A stretch of DNA of 64,000 nt from Macrococcus capreoli (lineage in GTDB: Bacteria > Bacillota > Bacilli > Staphylococcales > Staphylococcaceae): NCBI RefSeq assembly GCF_025628935.1, contig NZ_JAOTIS010000005.1:1-64000 (forward strand). The letters run 5' to 3'. The position numbers and the translations under genes were made by a program. Shown piece by piece: positions 26,162 to 35,418 of the stretch. How positions within the stretch are numbered: position 1 is the first letter of the stretch; every line of letters starts with the position of its first letter. Below the pieces are notes generated by a model, which saw only the letters and a list, made by a program, of their open reading frames with translations, ran no database searches and was not told where the DNA came from.

Positions 26162-27097
26162 CTATTTTTTCTTATTCACTAAAGCCAGTGCTTTTGCACG
26201 ATTCTTAAAATCTTTTTTTGTCACACTATCCAAATATGCAATGCCCTTTTTCTCGATAATCTTTGCAGCTTCAAAGTCAACTTTTGCACCGGCACCTTTT
26301 GTTATATGGATACCAGTCTCACGAATGATTTCATCGTAATACTTAACAAATGCATATCGTGCAATGATTGAACTCGCTGCGATTGCTATTGATTTCGATT
26401 CACCTTTTGTTTCAAAGCGTGTTTTGTCACGTTCCGGAATCGCAGTCAATGCATAATTCTCATAAACGCCTTGCACTGCAAATTGATCAATGACAATATA
26501 ATCTAGTGGCTCACCATCCATTTTCTTCAATACATTCGTAATGGCTTGGTTATGTAACACTGCTTTCATTTTAACTTGAGACCAGCCAAGTGCTTTACGC
26601 TCATTATATTTAGGATTATCTAACACGAGTAATGAATGCGGAATGATAGGAATGATTTGTTCTGCTAATTCAATAATTTTATCATCTTTTAAATTTTTTG
26701 AATCCATCACACCAAGTACTTTTAATATTTCAGCATGCTTCTTATTAACATAACTCGCAACAACGGTCATCGGCCCGAAGTAATCTCCGGAACCTGCCTC
26801 ATCACTACCGATACAATTAAATCCATCGTAACTGATTGAATTGCTACTTGTAGATTTCTTTTTCTCACTACTTTCACCTGCAACCTTAATCCCGGCATCG
26901 CGAAGTAATTTCAAAGCAACTGCCTCACTTGCACTGCCTTGCACCATCAATTTATTTGAAGAATAAACAGTCACCGTTTGTCCTTCGATTTTCTTCCTAT
27001 ATTTCGAACCTGGTGGTAAATTACTATCACTGCCTGGTAAAAATTGCATTAATTTATCAGCAGTTTTCGCATCTAATTGATATACATTTGAGCTCAT
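26162..27097 (-). CDS. rnhC: Ribonuclease HIII
   Basis: Protein of 311 aa cutting the RNA strand of RNA-DNA hybrids. The N-terminal 80-90 residues form the TBP-like substrate domain; the catalytic domain begins CIGSDEAGSGDYFGP (near 90-104, the DEAGxGD active site), with a further acidic residue in YIVIDQFAVQG. Sits divergently from zapA, as in related genomes. GGAGTGATG precedes the start. Confidence 0.95.
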   Translation of the reverse strand: MSSNVYQLDAKTADKLMQFLPGSDSNLPPGSKYRKKIEGQTVTVYSSNKLMVQGSASEAVALKLLRDAGIKVAGESSEKKKSTSSNSISYDGFNCIGSDEAGSGDYFGPMTVVASYVNKKHAEILKVLGVMDSKNLKDDKIIELAEQIIPIIPHSLLVLDNPKYNERKALGWSQVKMKAVLHNQAITNVLKKMDGEPLDYIVIDQFAVQGVYENYALTAIPERDKTRFETKGESKSIAIAASSIIARYAFVKYYDEIIRETGIHITKGAGAKVDFEAAKIIEKKGIAYLDSVTKKDFKNRAKALALVNKKK

Positions 27098-27203
27098 TTC
27101 GACATCACTCCGTTATTTTTGTTCATCTGTACGTTTTTATTGTATAACTTCCTCTAAAAATGGTAACATAAACAGTAATAAATGACGATGTTGGAGTGAT
27201 TTT

Positions 27204-27479
27204 ATGGGAGAATTTAAAAATCGTATCACTGTAACGATATATGACCAACATTATACAATTTTAGGTGAAGATGAGCCAAGTCATATTAGACATGTAGCAA
27301 GTCTCGTAGATGACCGAATTAAAGCAATTGCGCGCATGAGTGCTGGTTTAGACACGTCTCGTAAAGCAGTACTGGCAGCAGTAAATATAATGGATGATTA
27401 TGTGAAGTTACAAGAAGAACACGAATTATTAAAGCAAAAGTTAATCAATTTAGAAAGAACAGGCGAGCACAATGATTAA
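27204..27479 (+). CDS. zapA: Cell division protein ZapA
   Basis: Protein of 91 aa that stabilises FtsZ filaments. Typical short ZapA: N-terminal beta part NRITVTIYDQHYTILGE, then HIRHVASLVDDRIKAI and a long C-terminal coiled coil. GGAGTG ribosome site. Overlaps cvpA by 8 nt. Confidence 0.93.
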   Translation: MGEFKNRITVTIYDQHYTILGEDEPSHIRHVASLVDDRIKAIARMSAGLDTSRKAVLAAVNIMDDYVKLQEEHELLKQKLINLERTGEHND

Positions 27480-28023
27480 TTTATTATTATTATTTTTCTT
27501 AATCTTAGGCACTGTCATTGGGTTAAGAAGAGGATTAATTTTACAATCGCTGCATTTAATCGGTACGATAGGCGCATTTATTGTTGCGCGTATGTACTAT
27601 GCACCTTTAGCTCAAAAAATGGAACTCATAATTCCATTTCCTTCTGCTGAGGGGAATTATAAATCAGCATTTTTAAATATGGTGACGAATGAAATGACAT
27701 TTTATAATGTTGTGAGTTTTATTATTTTATTTTTTATCACAAAAGTTATCTTACAAATGGTTGCTACGGTGTTTGATTATATAGCTCAACTACCGATATT
27801 AAAGCAATTGAATGCGATGCTCGGTGCAGTCCTTGGATTTGTTGAATGTTATTTATTATTATTTATCGTATTATTTTTATTTTCAATGATGCCAAACGGC
27901 TGGATACAAGCACATTTAAATGGAAGCTTTATCTCAAATATTATTGTGAACTATACACCTATATTGAGTGGCATCGCTAAGTCATGGTGGGAAACAGTCG
28001 GTGTGATTAGTATATTCAATTAA
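27472..28023 (+). CDS. CvpA family membrane protein
   Basis: Protein of 183 aa with four to five transmembrane helices; the first contains LILGTVIGLRRGLILQSLHLIG, typical of CvpA, named for colicin V production, whose biochemical role is unclear. Coupled to zapA by overlap and ends with a hairpin at 28023. Confidence 0.9.
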   Translation: MINLLLLFFLILGTVIGLRRGLILQSLHLIGTIGAFIVARMYYAPLAQKMELIIPFPSAEGNYKSAFLNMVTNEMTFYNVVSFIILFFITKVILQMVATVFDYIAQLPILKQLNAMLGAVLGFVECYLLLFIVLFLFSMMPNGWIQAHLNGSFISNIIVNYTPILSGIAKSWWETVGVISIFN

Positions 28024-28055
28024 AGTCATAGGCAAAGATGTCTATGACTTTTATT
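28023..28055 (+). terminator. Weak terminator after cvpA
   Basis: AAGTCATAG / CTATGACTT stem, 10-nt loop, followed by TTATTA. The short T-run suggests partial read-through to polX. Confidence 0.6.
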
Positions 28056-28069
28056 ATGGAGGGACATGT

Positions 28070-29776
28070 ATGTTAAATAAAAAAGATTATATAAAGCAAC
28101 TCGAAACGATTGCGACTTATTTAGAACTATCAGGAGAAAATCCCTTTAAGATTTCAGCTTACAGAAAAGCAGCTGCGAATATCGAAACATTCCAAGGTGA
28201 TATCAATACACTTTCGAATTTCACTGAAATCAAAGGTGTAGGTAAAGGAGTAGCAGAAGTATTAGAAGACATTAAACAAAACGGGGAAGCTACTTTACTC
28301 CATACTTTAAAAGCATCAACGCCACAAGGTTTAATTCAAATGTTAAAAATTCGAAATCTTGGTGCTAAAAAAATTGTTAAAATAAACGATGCACTTGGTA
28401 TTGAAGACATCGATGCGTTGAAACAAGCATGTATCGATCATAAAGTAAGTGCATTACCGGGTTTCGGTAAGAAAAGTGAAGAGAACATTTTAAAAGGTAT
28501 TGAAGAAATGCTGACGATGACAGAGCGATTAAGTATTTATCAAATGCATCAAATGACATCGATGATTGATGATTATTTATCACTTTCTGAAGATATTCAG
28601 CAATTCAATGCAACAGGTAGTTTCAGACGTAAAAATGAATTTTCAGGTGATATAGATTACATCATTGAAACAACGAATCGCGAGGCAACTGCTGAATTTA
28701 TCAGCAAAGCACCATTCATTAAAGCAGTTGAACTGCAAGGAAACGAAAAGATTACTGTTCAAGTGGAACGTGATGATTTAATCACAACAGCGGACTTTAG
28801 ATTCATAGATCGCGCAGGTTATGCTCATATGTTACAACACTTTACGGGGAGTAAAGAACATAATATTCGCATTCGTCAACTGGCTAAAGATAATAATGAA
28901 AAAATCAATGAATACGGGATTATACAATCAGATGGCACGCTAATTCAATACAAATCTGAACAAGAAATTTACGAGCATTTCAATGTAGCCTATATTCCGC
29001 CTGAAATGCGTATCGATGGTACTGAATTTGAAATACAAAATCAGAATGAAATCATTACGCTACAAGACATTAAAGGTGATATTCATATGCATACAACTTT
29101 TAGTGACGGTGCACATTCAATAGAACAAATGATTGAAGCAGCGATTCTGAAAGGTTATGAATACATAACGATTACCGATCACTCAAAAAGTTTATATGTC
29201 GCAAATGGTTTATCAGAAGAACGCCTGCTTGAGCAAAATGCATTGATTAAGTCATTCAATAAACAATATAATGAAATTGACATCTATTCAGGTATTGAGA
29301 TGGATATTTTAGCGGATGGTTCCATGGATTACAGTGATGATATTTTAAAAGAACTGGATTATGTCATTGCAGCAATTCATCAGTCACTCACACAACCTGA
29401 AGAAGATATTATGAAACGCCTGACCAATGCTTGTCACAATCCATATGTACGCCATATCGCGCATCCAACGGGGCGCTTAATTGGCAAACGTCAAGGCTAT
29501 GCAGTAAATATTGAGCAACTTATTCAAGTCGCACAAGATACGAATACTGTACTGGAAATAAACGCACATCCGATGCGTCTCGATTTATCTGCAGACATAT
29601 TAAGACAATATCCAGATTTACAATTAACCATTAACACAGATGCACATGCGATGAACCAGCTTGATTTAATGCCTTACGGTGTAGGCACAGCCATTAAAGG
29701 TCGTGTGAAAAAGAATCAAGTCATCAATACGATGGATCGAGCTGCATTTAAAGAATGGGTAACAAAAGGGAAGTAA
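28070..29776 (+). CDS. polX: DNA polymerase/3'-5' exonuclease PolX
   Basis: Repair polymerase of 568 aa. Helix-hairpin-helix 8-kDa region and palm at the N-terminus (EFSGDIDYIIE near 197, the two catalytic aspartates), then a C-terminal PHP domain (KGDIHMHTTFSDG near 335-347; HPTGR; NTDAHAM) that gives manganese-dependent 3'-5' exonuclease and AP-endonuclease activity. Precedes mutS2 by 4 nt. Confidence 0.95.
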   Translation: MLNKKDYIKQLETIATYLELSGENPFKISAYRKAAANIETFQGDINTLSNFTEIKGVGKGVAEVLEDIKQNGEATLLHTLKASTPQGLIQMLKIRNLGAKKIVKINDALGIEDIDALKQACIDHKVSALPGFGKKSEENILKGIEEMLTMTERLSIYQMHQMTSMIDDYLSLSEDIQQFNATGSFRRKNEFSGDIDYIIETTNREATAEFISKAPFIKAVELQGNEKITVQVERDDLITTADFRFIDRAGYAHMLQHFTGSKEHNIRIRQLAKDNNEKINEYGIIQSDGTLIQYKSEQEIYEHFNVAYIPPEMRIDGTEFEIQNQNEIITLQDIKGDIHMHTTFSDGAHSIEQMIEAAILKGYEYITITDHSKSLYVANGLSEERLLEQNALIKSFNKQYNEIDIYSGIEMDILADGSMDYSDDILKELDYVIAAIHQSLTQPEEDIMKRLTNACHNPYVRHIAHPTGRLIGKRQGYAVNIEQLIQVAQDTNTVLEINAHPMRLDLSADILRQYPDLQLTINTDAHAMNQLDLMPYGVGTAIKGRVKKNQVINTMDRAAFKEWVTKGK

Positions 29777-29780
29777 CGAA

Positions 29781-32117
29781 ATGAATAAAAAAGCATTAAA
29801 TATATTAGAATATGATAAAATCATTGCACGTGTTGTTGCATTTGCACAAAATGAATTATCTACACGTAAGCTTCAGGCAATGCATCCAATGGCTGATATT
29901 AATGAAATTCATAAAATGATAGAACATCTTGAAGAAGCACGCCTGATTGAAATGGGACAAAGCGAACCAGGAATGAGCATGCTCTCTGATATTGATGGAC
30001 TTGTACGCCGTGCAGTTATCGGTTCAGTGTTATCAGTCGTTGAACTGAATAAAATAAAAAATAATATTAAAGTCATTAATCGCTATAAAACATACATCTT
30101 CAATCAATATGAAGAGCGTGAAGTAGAAATTCCATTAATCTATAACCAGCTCAAAAACTTGCCGACAACGACAGAACTAGCAGAATCAATTCAAGCAAAG
30201 TGTGATGAAACAAGTCTTTATGACAATGCTTCTTCAGAACTGGCTCAAATACGTCAGGAAATGAATCGAATCAACCGTAAAATTAAAGAAAAGCTTGAAC
30301 AAATCGTTAGAAGTTCGAATAACCAGAAAAAATTGTCGGACGCTATTGTAACTGTACGTAACGGTAGACAAGTTATCCCTGTGCGAAGTGAATATAAACA
30401 AGACTTTCCGGGTATTGTGCATGATACGTCATCAAGTGGACAGACATTCTATATTGAACCGAATAGTATCGTACAATTATCTACGGAATTAAGCAGTGTG
30501 ACACATCGCGAGCAAGAGGAAGTAGAGCGAATTCTATATGAACTCACAAATGAAGTTGCAGCGTATGACAATGCATTAACTTATTCAACACAAGTGCTTG
30601 CAGAATTTGATGTTAATTTAGCGAAAGCGAAATACGGTAACCGTAATAAAATGGTGATGCCGAATATTGCTGAAGAGCGTACAATCGATTTACCACAAGC
30701 GTGGCATCCATTATTACCTCGTGAGACGGTCGTTAAAAATAATATCGTCTTTTATCCGGACGTACAATCAGTCATTATTACTGGTCCGAATACCGGGGGT
30801 AAAACTGTTACATTAAAGACGGTCGGATTAATTATTTTAATGGCGCAAAGTGGCATGATGATTCCAGCATTTGAGGGTGCTACGATCAGCGTGTTTGATG
30901 AAGTATTCTGTGATATTGGTGATGAACAATCAATTGAACAGTCACTGTCAACATTCTCAAGTCATATGACAAACATTGTTTCAATATTAGAGCACATGAC
31001 TGAAACTAGCTTTGTTATGTTTGATGAATTGGGTGCCGGAACTGATCCTGCAGAAGGTGCTGCACTTGCGATGAGTATATTGGACCGTTGCTTAAATCGT
31101 GGTGTCATGACGATGGCAACGACGCATTATCCGGAATTAAAAGCTTATAGTTATAATAGGGAAAATGTAATGAATGCGAGTGTAGAATTCGATGTTGAAA
31201 CATTAAGTCCGACATATCGATTATTGATGGGGATACCAGGGAAAAGTAATGCGTTTGATATCGCTAAAAAACTAGGACTAGATTTATCGATTATTAAGTC
31301 AGCACGTCAAATGATCAATATGGATAATAAAGAAATCGATAATATGATTGCTTCACTTGAGAAGAACGCAAAGCAAATTGAAGATGACCGTGTGTTAACA
31401 GAAACATTAAAGTTAGAAGCACAAAATCTGCATAAAGATTTAAATAAAGCATTCACTACTTATGAACAACAGAAAGACAATTTAATCGAAAATGCCAAAC
31501 AACAAGCGAATGACATCGTGAAAAAAGCTGAAAAAGAAGCCGATGAATTACTGAAACAATTAAGAGCATTAAAATCGAATGTTGATATTAAAGAAAATGA
31601 ACTTATCGAACAACGTTCTAAATTATCGGGTATGTATCACGAAACAAAGATAAAAGAAAATAAAAAGTCGACAAAAAATGAAGTTATCGTCAAAGGCGAT
31701 CATGTTAAAGTATTAAGTTACGGTCAAAAAGGCGTCATTTTAGAAGTCGATGGTGATGAAGCGGTTGTTCAGATGGGCATCATTAAAATGAAATTACCAT
31801 TAAATGAACTTGAAAAAGAAAAGGCACCGAAACAAGATAAAGTGCGCGTTGTACCTCGTGCCAATCGTCAAACGATAAAAATGGAACTGGATATTCGTGG
31901 AGAACGTTATGAAGATGCCCTTTATAAAGTAGAACAATATTTAGATCAGGCCATATTATCAAACTATAGTCAAGTAACGATTATACATGGTAAAGGAACG
32001 GGTGCGCTGCAAAAAGGTGTGCAGCAATTTTTAAGAAAATCTAAAGCAGTCAATTCATTTAGAGGTGGCATGCCATCTGAAGGTGGATTTGGTGTGACAG
32101 TTGTTGAATTAAAATAG
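29781..32117 (+). CDS. mutS2: MutS2 family DNA-binding ATPase / endonuclease
   Basis: Protein of 778 aa. Core and clamp helices (1-300), ATPase with Walker A GPNTGGKT near 333 and MFDELGAGTDPAEG Walker B, long coiled coil, then a C-terminal Smr nuclease domain (LDIRGERYEDAL, IIHGKGTGALQKGV). MutS2 is implicated in suppressing recombination and in ribosome rescue in Bacillus; it is not the mismatch-repair MutS. Confidence 0.96.
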   Translation: MNKKALNILEYDKIIARVVAFAQNELSTRKLQAMHPMADINEIHKMIEHLEEARLIEMGQSEPGMSMLSDIDGLVRRAVIGSVLSVVELNKIKNNIKVINRYKTYIFNQYEEREVEIPLIYNQLKNLPTTTELAESIQAKCDETSLYDNASSELAQIRQEMNRINRKIKEKLEQIVRSSNNQKKLSDAIVTVRNGRQVIPVRSEYKQDFPGIVHDTSSSGQTFYIEPNSIVQLSTELSSVTHREQEEVERILYELTNEVAAYDNALTYSTQVLAEFDVNLAKAKYGNRNKMVMPNIAEERTIDLPQAWHPLLPRETVVKNNIVFYPDVQSVIITGPNTGGKTVTLKTVGLIILMAQSGMMIPAFEGATISVFDEVFCDIGDEQSIEQSLSTFSSHMTNIVSILEHMTETSFVMFDELGAGTDPAEGAALAMSILDRCLNRGVMTMATTHYPELKAYSYNRENVMNASVEFDVETLSPTYRLLMGIPGKSNAFDIAKKLGLDLSIIKSARQMINMDNKEIDNMIASLEKNAKQIEDDRVLTETLKLEAQNLHKDLNKAFTTYEQQKDNLIENAKQQANDIVKKAEKEADELLKQLRALKSNVDIKENELIEQRSKLSGMYHETKIKENKKSTKNEVIVKGDHVKVLSYGQKGVILEVDGDEAVVQMGIIKMKLPLNELEKEKAPKQDKVRVVPRANRQTIKMELDIRGERYEDALYKVEQYLDQAILSNYSQVTIIHGKGTGALQKGVQQFLRKSKAVNSFRGGMPSEGGFGVTVVELK

Positions 32118-32133
32118 AAAGTAAGGTGTATCA

Positions 32134-32232
32134 ATGGATAACTTTGATATGTACAAGCTTGCGAAAGTATTGATTGGTGTTTCTATTGTTATGTTAATCG
32201 CAGGGATTATCTATTTATTTGTTGCTTTATAA
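32134..32232 (+). CDS. Small membrane protein, 32 aa
   Basis: Short ORF 16 nt after mutS2: MDNFDMYKLAKVLIGV then SIVMLIAGIIYLFVAL. One C-terminal transmembrane helix fills residues 12-31. AAGGTG lies 5-6 nt from the ATG, supporting translation with mutS2. Too short for family assignment; function unknown. Confidence 0.68.
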   Translation: MDNFDMYKLAKVLIGVSIVMLIAGIIYLFVAL

Positions 32233-32330
32233 ATTTTGAAATGAAGTGTGAGCAAAACGGGTGACCGATGCATGTTATTTTGCTATACTCCATTTATATT
32301 AATTAAGCATTACTAGGAGGAAAATATATT

Positions 32331-32645
32331 ATGGCTATTATTACTGGAACAGATACAAATTTCGAAGAGAATATTAAAGAAGGCGTTACGTTAGTAGACT
32401 TCTGGGCACCTTGGTGTGGACCTTGTAAGATGATTGCACCTGTATTAGAAGATTTAGCGAAAGACGTTGAAGGTAAAGCGAACATCGTTAAAGTTGATGT
32501 AGATGAAAACCAGGAAACAGCTGCTAAATTTGAAGTAATGAGTATCCCTACGTTAATCGTATTTAAAGACGGACAAGCTGTAGATAAAGTTGTTGGTTTC
32601 CAACCGAAAGAACAATTACAAGCTGTTTTAGAAAAACATTACTAA
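32331..32645 (+). CDS. trxA: Thioredoxin
   Basis: Protein of 104 aa, main cytoplasmic disulfide reductant, recycled by thioredoxin reductase. The active site WCGPCK has the redox cysteines at 29 and 32; the cis-proline is in SIPTLIVF. TAGGAGGA precedes the ATG. It has its own promoter region (TATACT near 32283) and terminator. Confidence 0.97.
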   Translation: MAIITGTDTNFEENIKEGVTLVDFWAPWCGPCKMIAPVLEDLAKDVEGKANIVKVDVDENQETAAKFEVMSIPTLIVFKDGQAVDKVVGFQPKEQLQAVLEKHY

Positions 32646-32672
32646 GATGAAGCTAAAAAAATAATATTTTTT

Positions 32673-32708
32673 AAGAGTGAAATCTTTTGATTTTGCTCTT
32701 TTTATTTT
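32673..32708 (+). terminator. trxA terminator
   Basis: AAGAGTGAAATC / GATTTTGCTCTT stem and TTTTTATTTT. Confidence 0.85.
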
Positions 32709-32748
32709 GATGTGTTTTACTAATGATAAGTAAAGAGTGGTGATAATA

Positions 32749-34557
32749 ATGGAAGATTATGAATTAAAGATTAAAAGAAAGCTTGCCGTCCTTCCGAATG
32801 AACCGGGATGTTACCAGATGAAGGATAAGAATGGACAAGTGATTTACGTCGGTAAAGCGAAGAATTTGCGTAATCGCGTACGTTCATATTTTACGGGGGC
32901 ACACGATGAAAAGACGACGCGTCTCGTATTGGAAATTCGTGACTTTGAATTTATCGTGACGAATACTGAAATTGAGTCGTTGCTTTTAGAGCTCACATTG
33001 ATAAAGAAATATTATCCAAGATTCAATATTTTATTAAAAGATGATAAAAGTTACCCCTTTATTAAAATTACGAAAGAGAAGCATCCGAGATTACTCGTAA
33101 CACGTACTGTAAAAAAGAATAGCGGGAAATATTTTGGACCGTATCCGAATGCATACGCAGCACATGAAACGAAGAAATTGCTAGATCGCATTATACCACT
33201 GAGAAAGTGTAATAACTTGCCTGATAAATTATGCTTGTACTATCATATCGGTCAATGTTTAGGGCCTTGTGTATATAATGTCGAAGAACAGCAATATCGT
33301 CATTATATTCAAGTCGTAACAGACTTTTTAAACGGACATGATACAGCAATTATTGATGATTTACGTGAAAAGATGAATGATCGCGCTGAGAAATTACAAT
33401 TTGAAGAAGCGAAAGAATATCGTGATTTAATCGCACATGTAGAGTCGTTAATGTTTAAACAAAAAATGATGACTAGTGATATGACAACGCGTGACGTCTT
33501 CGGTTATTCAGTTGATAAAGGCTGGATGTGTATTCAAGTATTTTTCATTCGACAAGGGAACTTAATTGAACGAAAAGTAACAATGATACCACTTATTGAC
33601 GATTCTAAATCCCATTTTTATAACTTTATCGGACAGTTTTACGGTTTGGCTGAGAATTTATTACCGGCAGAAGTGCATATTCCGACAGGACTAGATATTG
33701 ATATGATTAAATCTGTGGTAGATACAAAGGTGATTCAACCACAACGCGGTAAGAAAAAAGAAATGGTAGATTTAGCTGTTAAAAATGCAAGTATCGCATT
33801 ATCTAATAAATTTGAAATAATAGAACGTGATGAAGAACGAACGGTGAAAGCCATTGAAGAGCTTGGCAATATCATGGGTATTGAAACACCAGTCAGAATC
33901 GAAGCATTTGATAATTCAAATATTCAAGGGGTCGATCCAGTAGCAGCGATGGTTTGCTTCGTGGACGGGAAACCTTCGAAACGCGATTACCGCAAATATA
34001 AAATAAAAACCGTAACTGGGCCTGATGATTACGAAAGTATGCGTGAAGTTGTGCGTCGAAGATATACGCGTGTACTGAAAGAAAACTTACCATTACCGGA
34101 CCTCATTGTTGTCGATGGTGGGAAAGGGCATATGAGTAGTGTAATCGATGTGCTGGAAAATGAACTGAATCTCGATATTCCAGTCGCAGGTTTAAAGAAG
34201 AATGATAAACATATGACAGCCGAATTATTGTACGGTGAAAATTATGATATCATTCCATTAAATAAGAAAAGTCAAAGTTTTTATTTGCTACAACGTATAC
34301 AGGATGAAGTGCACCGATTTGCGATTACATTCCACAGAAACACGCGCCGTAAGACAGGATTATCGTCTCAGTTAGATGCAATTGAAGGAATCGGACCGAA
34401 ACGTAAACTGATGTTAATGAAACACTTTGGATCTGTGAAACGTATAAAAGAAGCGACAATTGACGAAATTAATCAATTGGGCGTGCCTATTAAACTGGCA
34501 ACTGAAATTCACACAGTATTAAATGCGGTTCAAACCGAACCAACAAAAAATAAGTAG
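32749..34557 (+). CDS. uvrC: UvrABC nuclease subunit C
   Basis: Protein of 602 aa making both incisions in nucleotide excision repair. GIY-YIG domain ([25 protein letters not shown], here residues about 17-41, key Tyr and Arg present), a cysteine cluster [24 protein letters not shown] motif near 200-230, RNase H-like endonuclease ([10 protein letters not shown] near 385) and C-terminal HhH. The ATG at 32749 is preferred to a GTG at 32737 that overlaps the ribosome site. Confidence 0.96.
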   Translation: MEDYELKIKRKLAVLPNEPGCYQMKDKNGQVIYVGKAKNLRNRVRSYFTGAHDEKTTRLVLEIRDFEFIVTNTEIESLLLELTLIKKYYPRFNILLKDDKSYPFIKITKEKHPRLLVTRTVKKNSGKYFGPYPNAYAAHETKKLLDRIIPLRKCNNLPDKLCLYYHIGQCLGPCVYNVEEQQYRHYIQVVTDFLNGHDTAIIDDLREKMNDRAEKLQFEEAKEYRDLIAHVESLMFKQKMMTSDMTTRDVFGYSVDKGWMCIQVFFIRQGNLIERKVTMIPLIDDSKSHFYNFIGQFYGLAENLLPAEVHIPTGLDIDMIKSVVDTKVIQPQRGKKKEMVDLAVKNASIALSNKFEIIERDEERTVKAIEELGNIMGIETPVRIEAFDNSNIQGVDPVAAMVCFVDGKPSKRDYRKYKIKTVTGPDDYESMREVVRRRYTRVLKENLPLPDLIVVDGGKGHMSSVIDVLENELNLDIPVAGLKKNDKHMTAELLYGENYDIIPLNKKSQSFYLLQRIQDEVHRFAITFHRNTRRKTGLSSQLDAIEGIGPKRKLMLMKHFGSVKRIKEATIDEINQLGVPIKLATEIHTVLNAVQTEPTKNK

Positions 34558-34603
34558 TTAAAAAATTAAATATAACAGAAAAATGTTTGTGAAATAAACT
34601 AAA

Positions 34604-34618
34604 TGAGAATCATTTTCA
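34604..34618. promoter_or_regulatory. Candidate Fur box
   Basis: TGAGAATCATTTTCA fits the 7-1-7 Fur pattern TGATAATNATTATCA at 13 of 15 positions. It lies about 90 bp upstream of the likely sdhC promoter (-35 at 34705), so direct repression of that promoter would need an additional start site. Possibly acts on a TACAAT element at 34644. Confidence 0.45.
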
Positions 34619-34704
34619 TATGCCACAACCCGTTAAAGAGTGGTACAATGATGATGAAAATTAAATTCACAAACTTTTTTTTATACTTAAATGTAATCGG
34701 TTTC

Positions 34705-34733
34705 TTGATTTACCGTTTGAACAAGCGTATCAT
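34705..34733 (+). promoter_or_regulatory. Likely sdhCAB promoter
   Basis: TTGATT (34705-34710), 17-nt spacer, TATCAT (34728-34733), 45 nt before the sdhC start. Confidence 0.5.
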
Positions 34734-34777
34734 TGAATTTGTGAATTTACTTAATAAGATTGTAGGGGGGACTTCAC

Positions 34778-35389
34778 TTGGCAAGCTCAGAAAAATCATT
34801 TGCATTACGTAGGTTACATTCATTACTTGGAGTGATTCCATTAGGTGTGTTTTTAATTCAGCATTTAGTGATTAACCACTTCGCAGTAAATAGTCCGGAA
34901 GCATTCGATAAAGCTTCAGACTTTATGTGGAACTTACCATTTAAGATTGTATTAGAAACGGTTGTTATTTATTTACCAATTTTATTCCATGCAATCTATG
35001 GTGTATATATTGCTTTCACATCTAAAAATAATGTCACGCATTATTCAACATTTAGAAACTGGATGTTCTTATTACAACGTGTGACAGGTATTATTGCTTT
35101 TATCTTTATCGCAATTCACGTATGGCAAACACGTGTACAAGCAGCTTTAGGACATCATATTAATTATGATATGATGCATGATATTTTTACAAATCCAATT
35201 AACTTAATTGGTTATGTGATTGGTATTGTAAGTGTTATCTTCCACTTCTCAAATGGATTATGGTCATTTGCTGTAAGCTGGGGTATTACACAATCTGAAA
35301 GATCACAAAAAGTAATGATGGGTGTATCAATAGCAGCATTTGTTGTGATTACATTTATCGGATTACGTGCGTTATTTGCATTTATTTAG
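34778..35389 (+). CDS. sdhC: Succinate dehydrogenase cytochrome b558 subunit
   Basis: Membrane anchor of complex II, 203 aa with five transmembrane helices and conserved heme-ligand histidines (FLIQHLVINH; LFHAIYG; IAIHVWQ; FHFSNGLW). Donates electrons from SdhAB to menaquinone. The start is TTG at 34778 with AGGGGGG 8 nt upstream. First gene of sdhCAB. Confidence 0.94.
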   Translation: MASSEKSFALRRLHSLLGVIPLGVFLIQHLVINHFAVNSPEAFDKASDFMWNLPFKIVLETVVIYLPILFHAIYGVYIAFTSKNNVTHYSTFRNWMFLLQRVTGIIAFIFIAIHVWQTRVQAALGHHINYDMMHDIFTNPINLIGYVIGIVSVIFHFSNGLWSFAVSWGITQSERSQKVMMGVSIAAFVVITFIGLRALFAFI

Positions 35390-35418
35390 GATTAGAAATT
35401 TAGGGGAGTGACAATATA

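Noticed and set aside
34603-34812. 69-aa plus-strand ORF before sdhC
   Set aside because: It overlaps the Fur-like box, the sdhC promoter and the sdhC start, and has no ribosome site.
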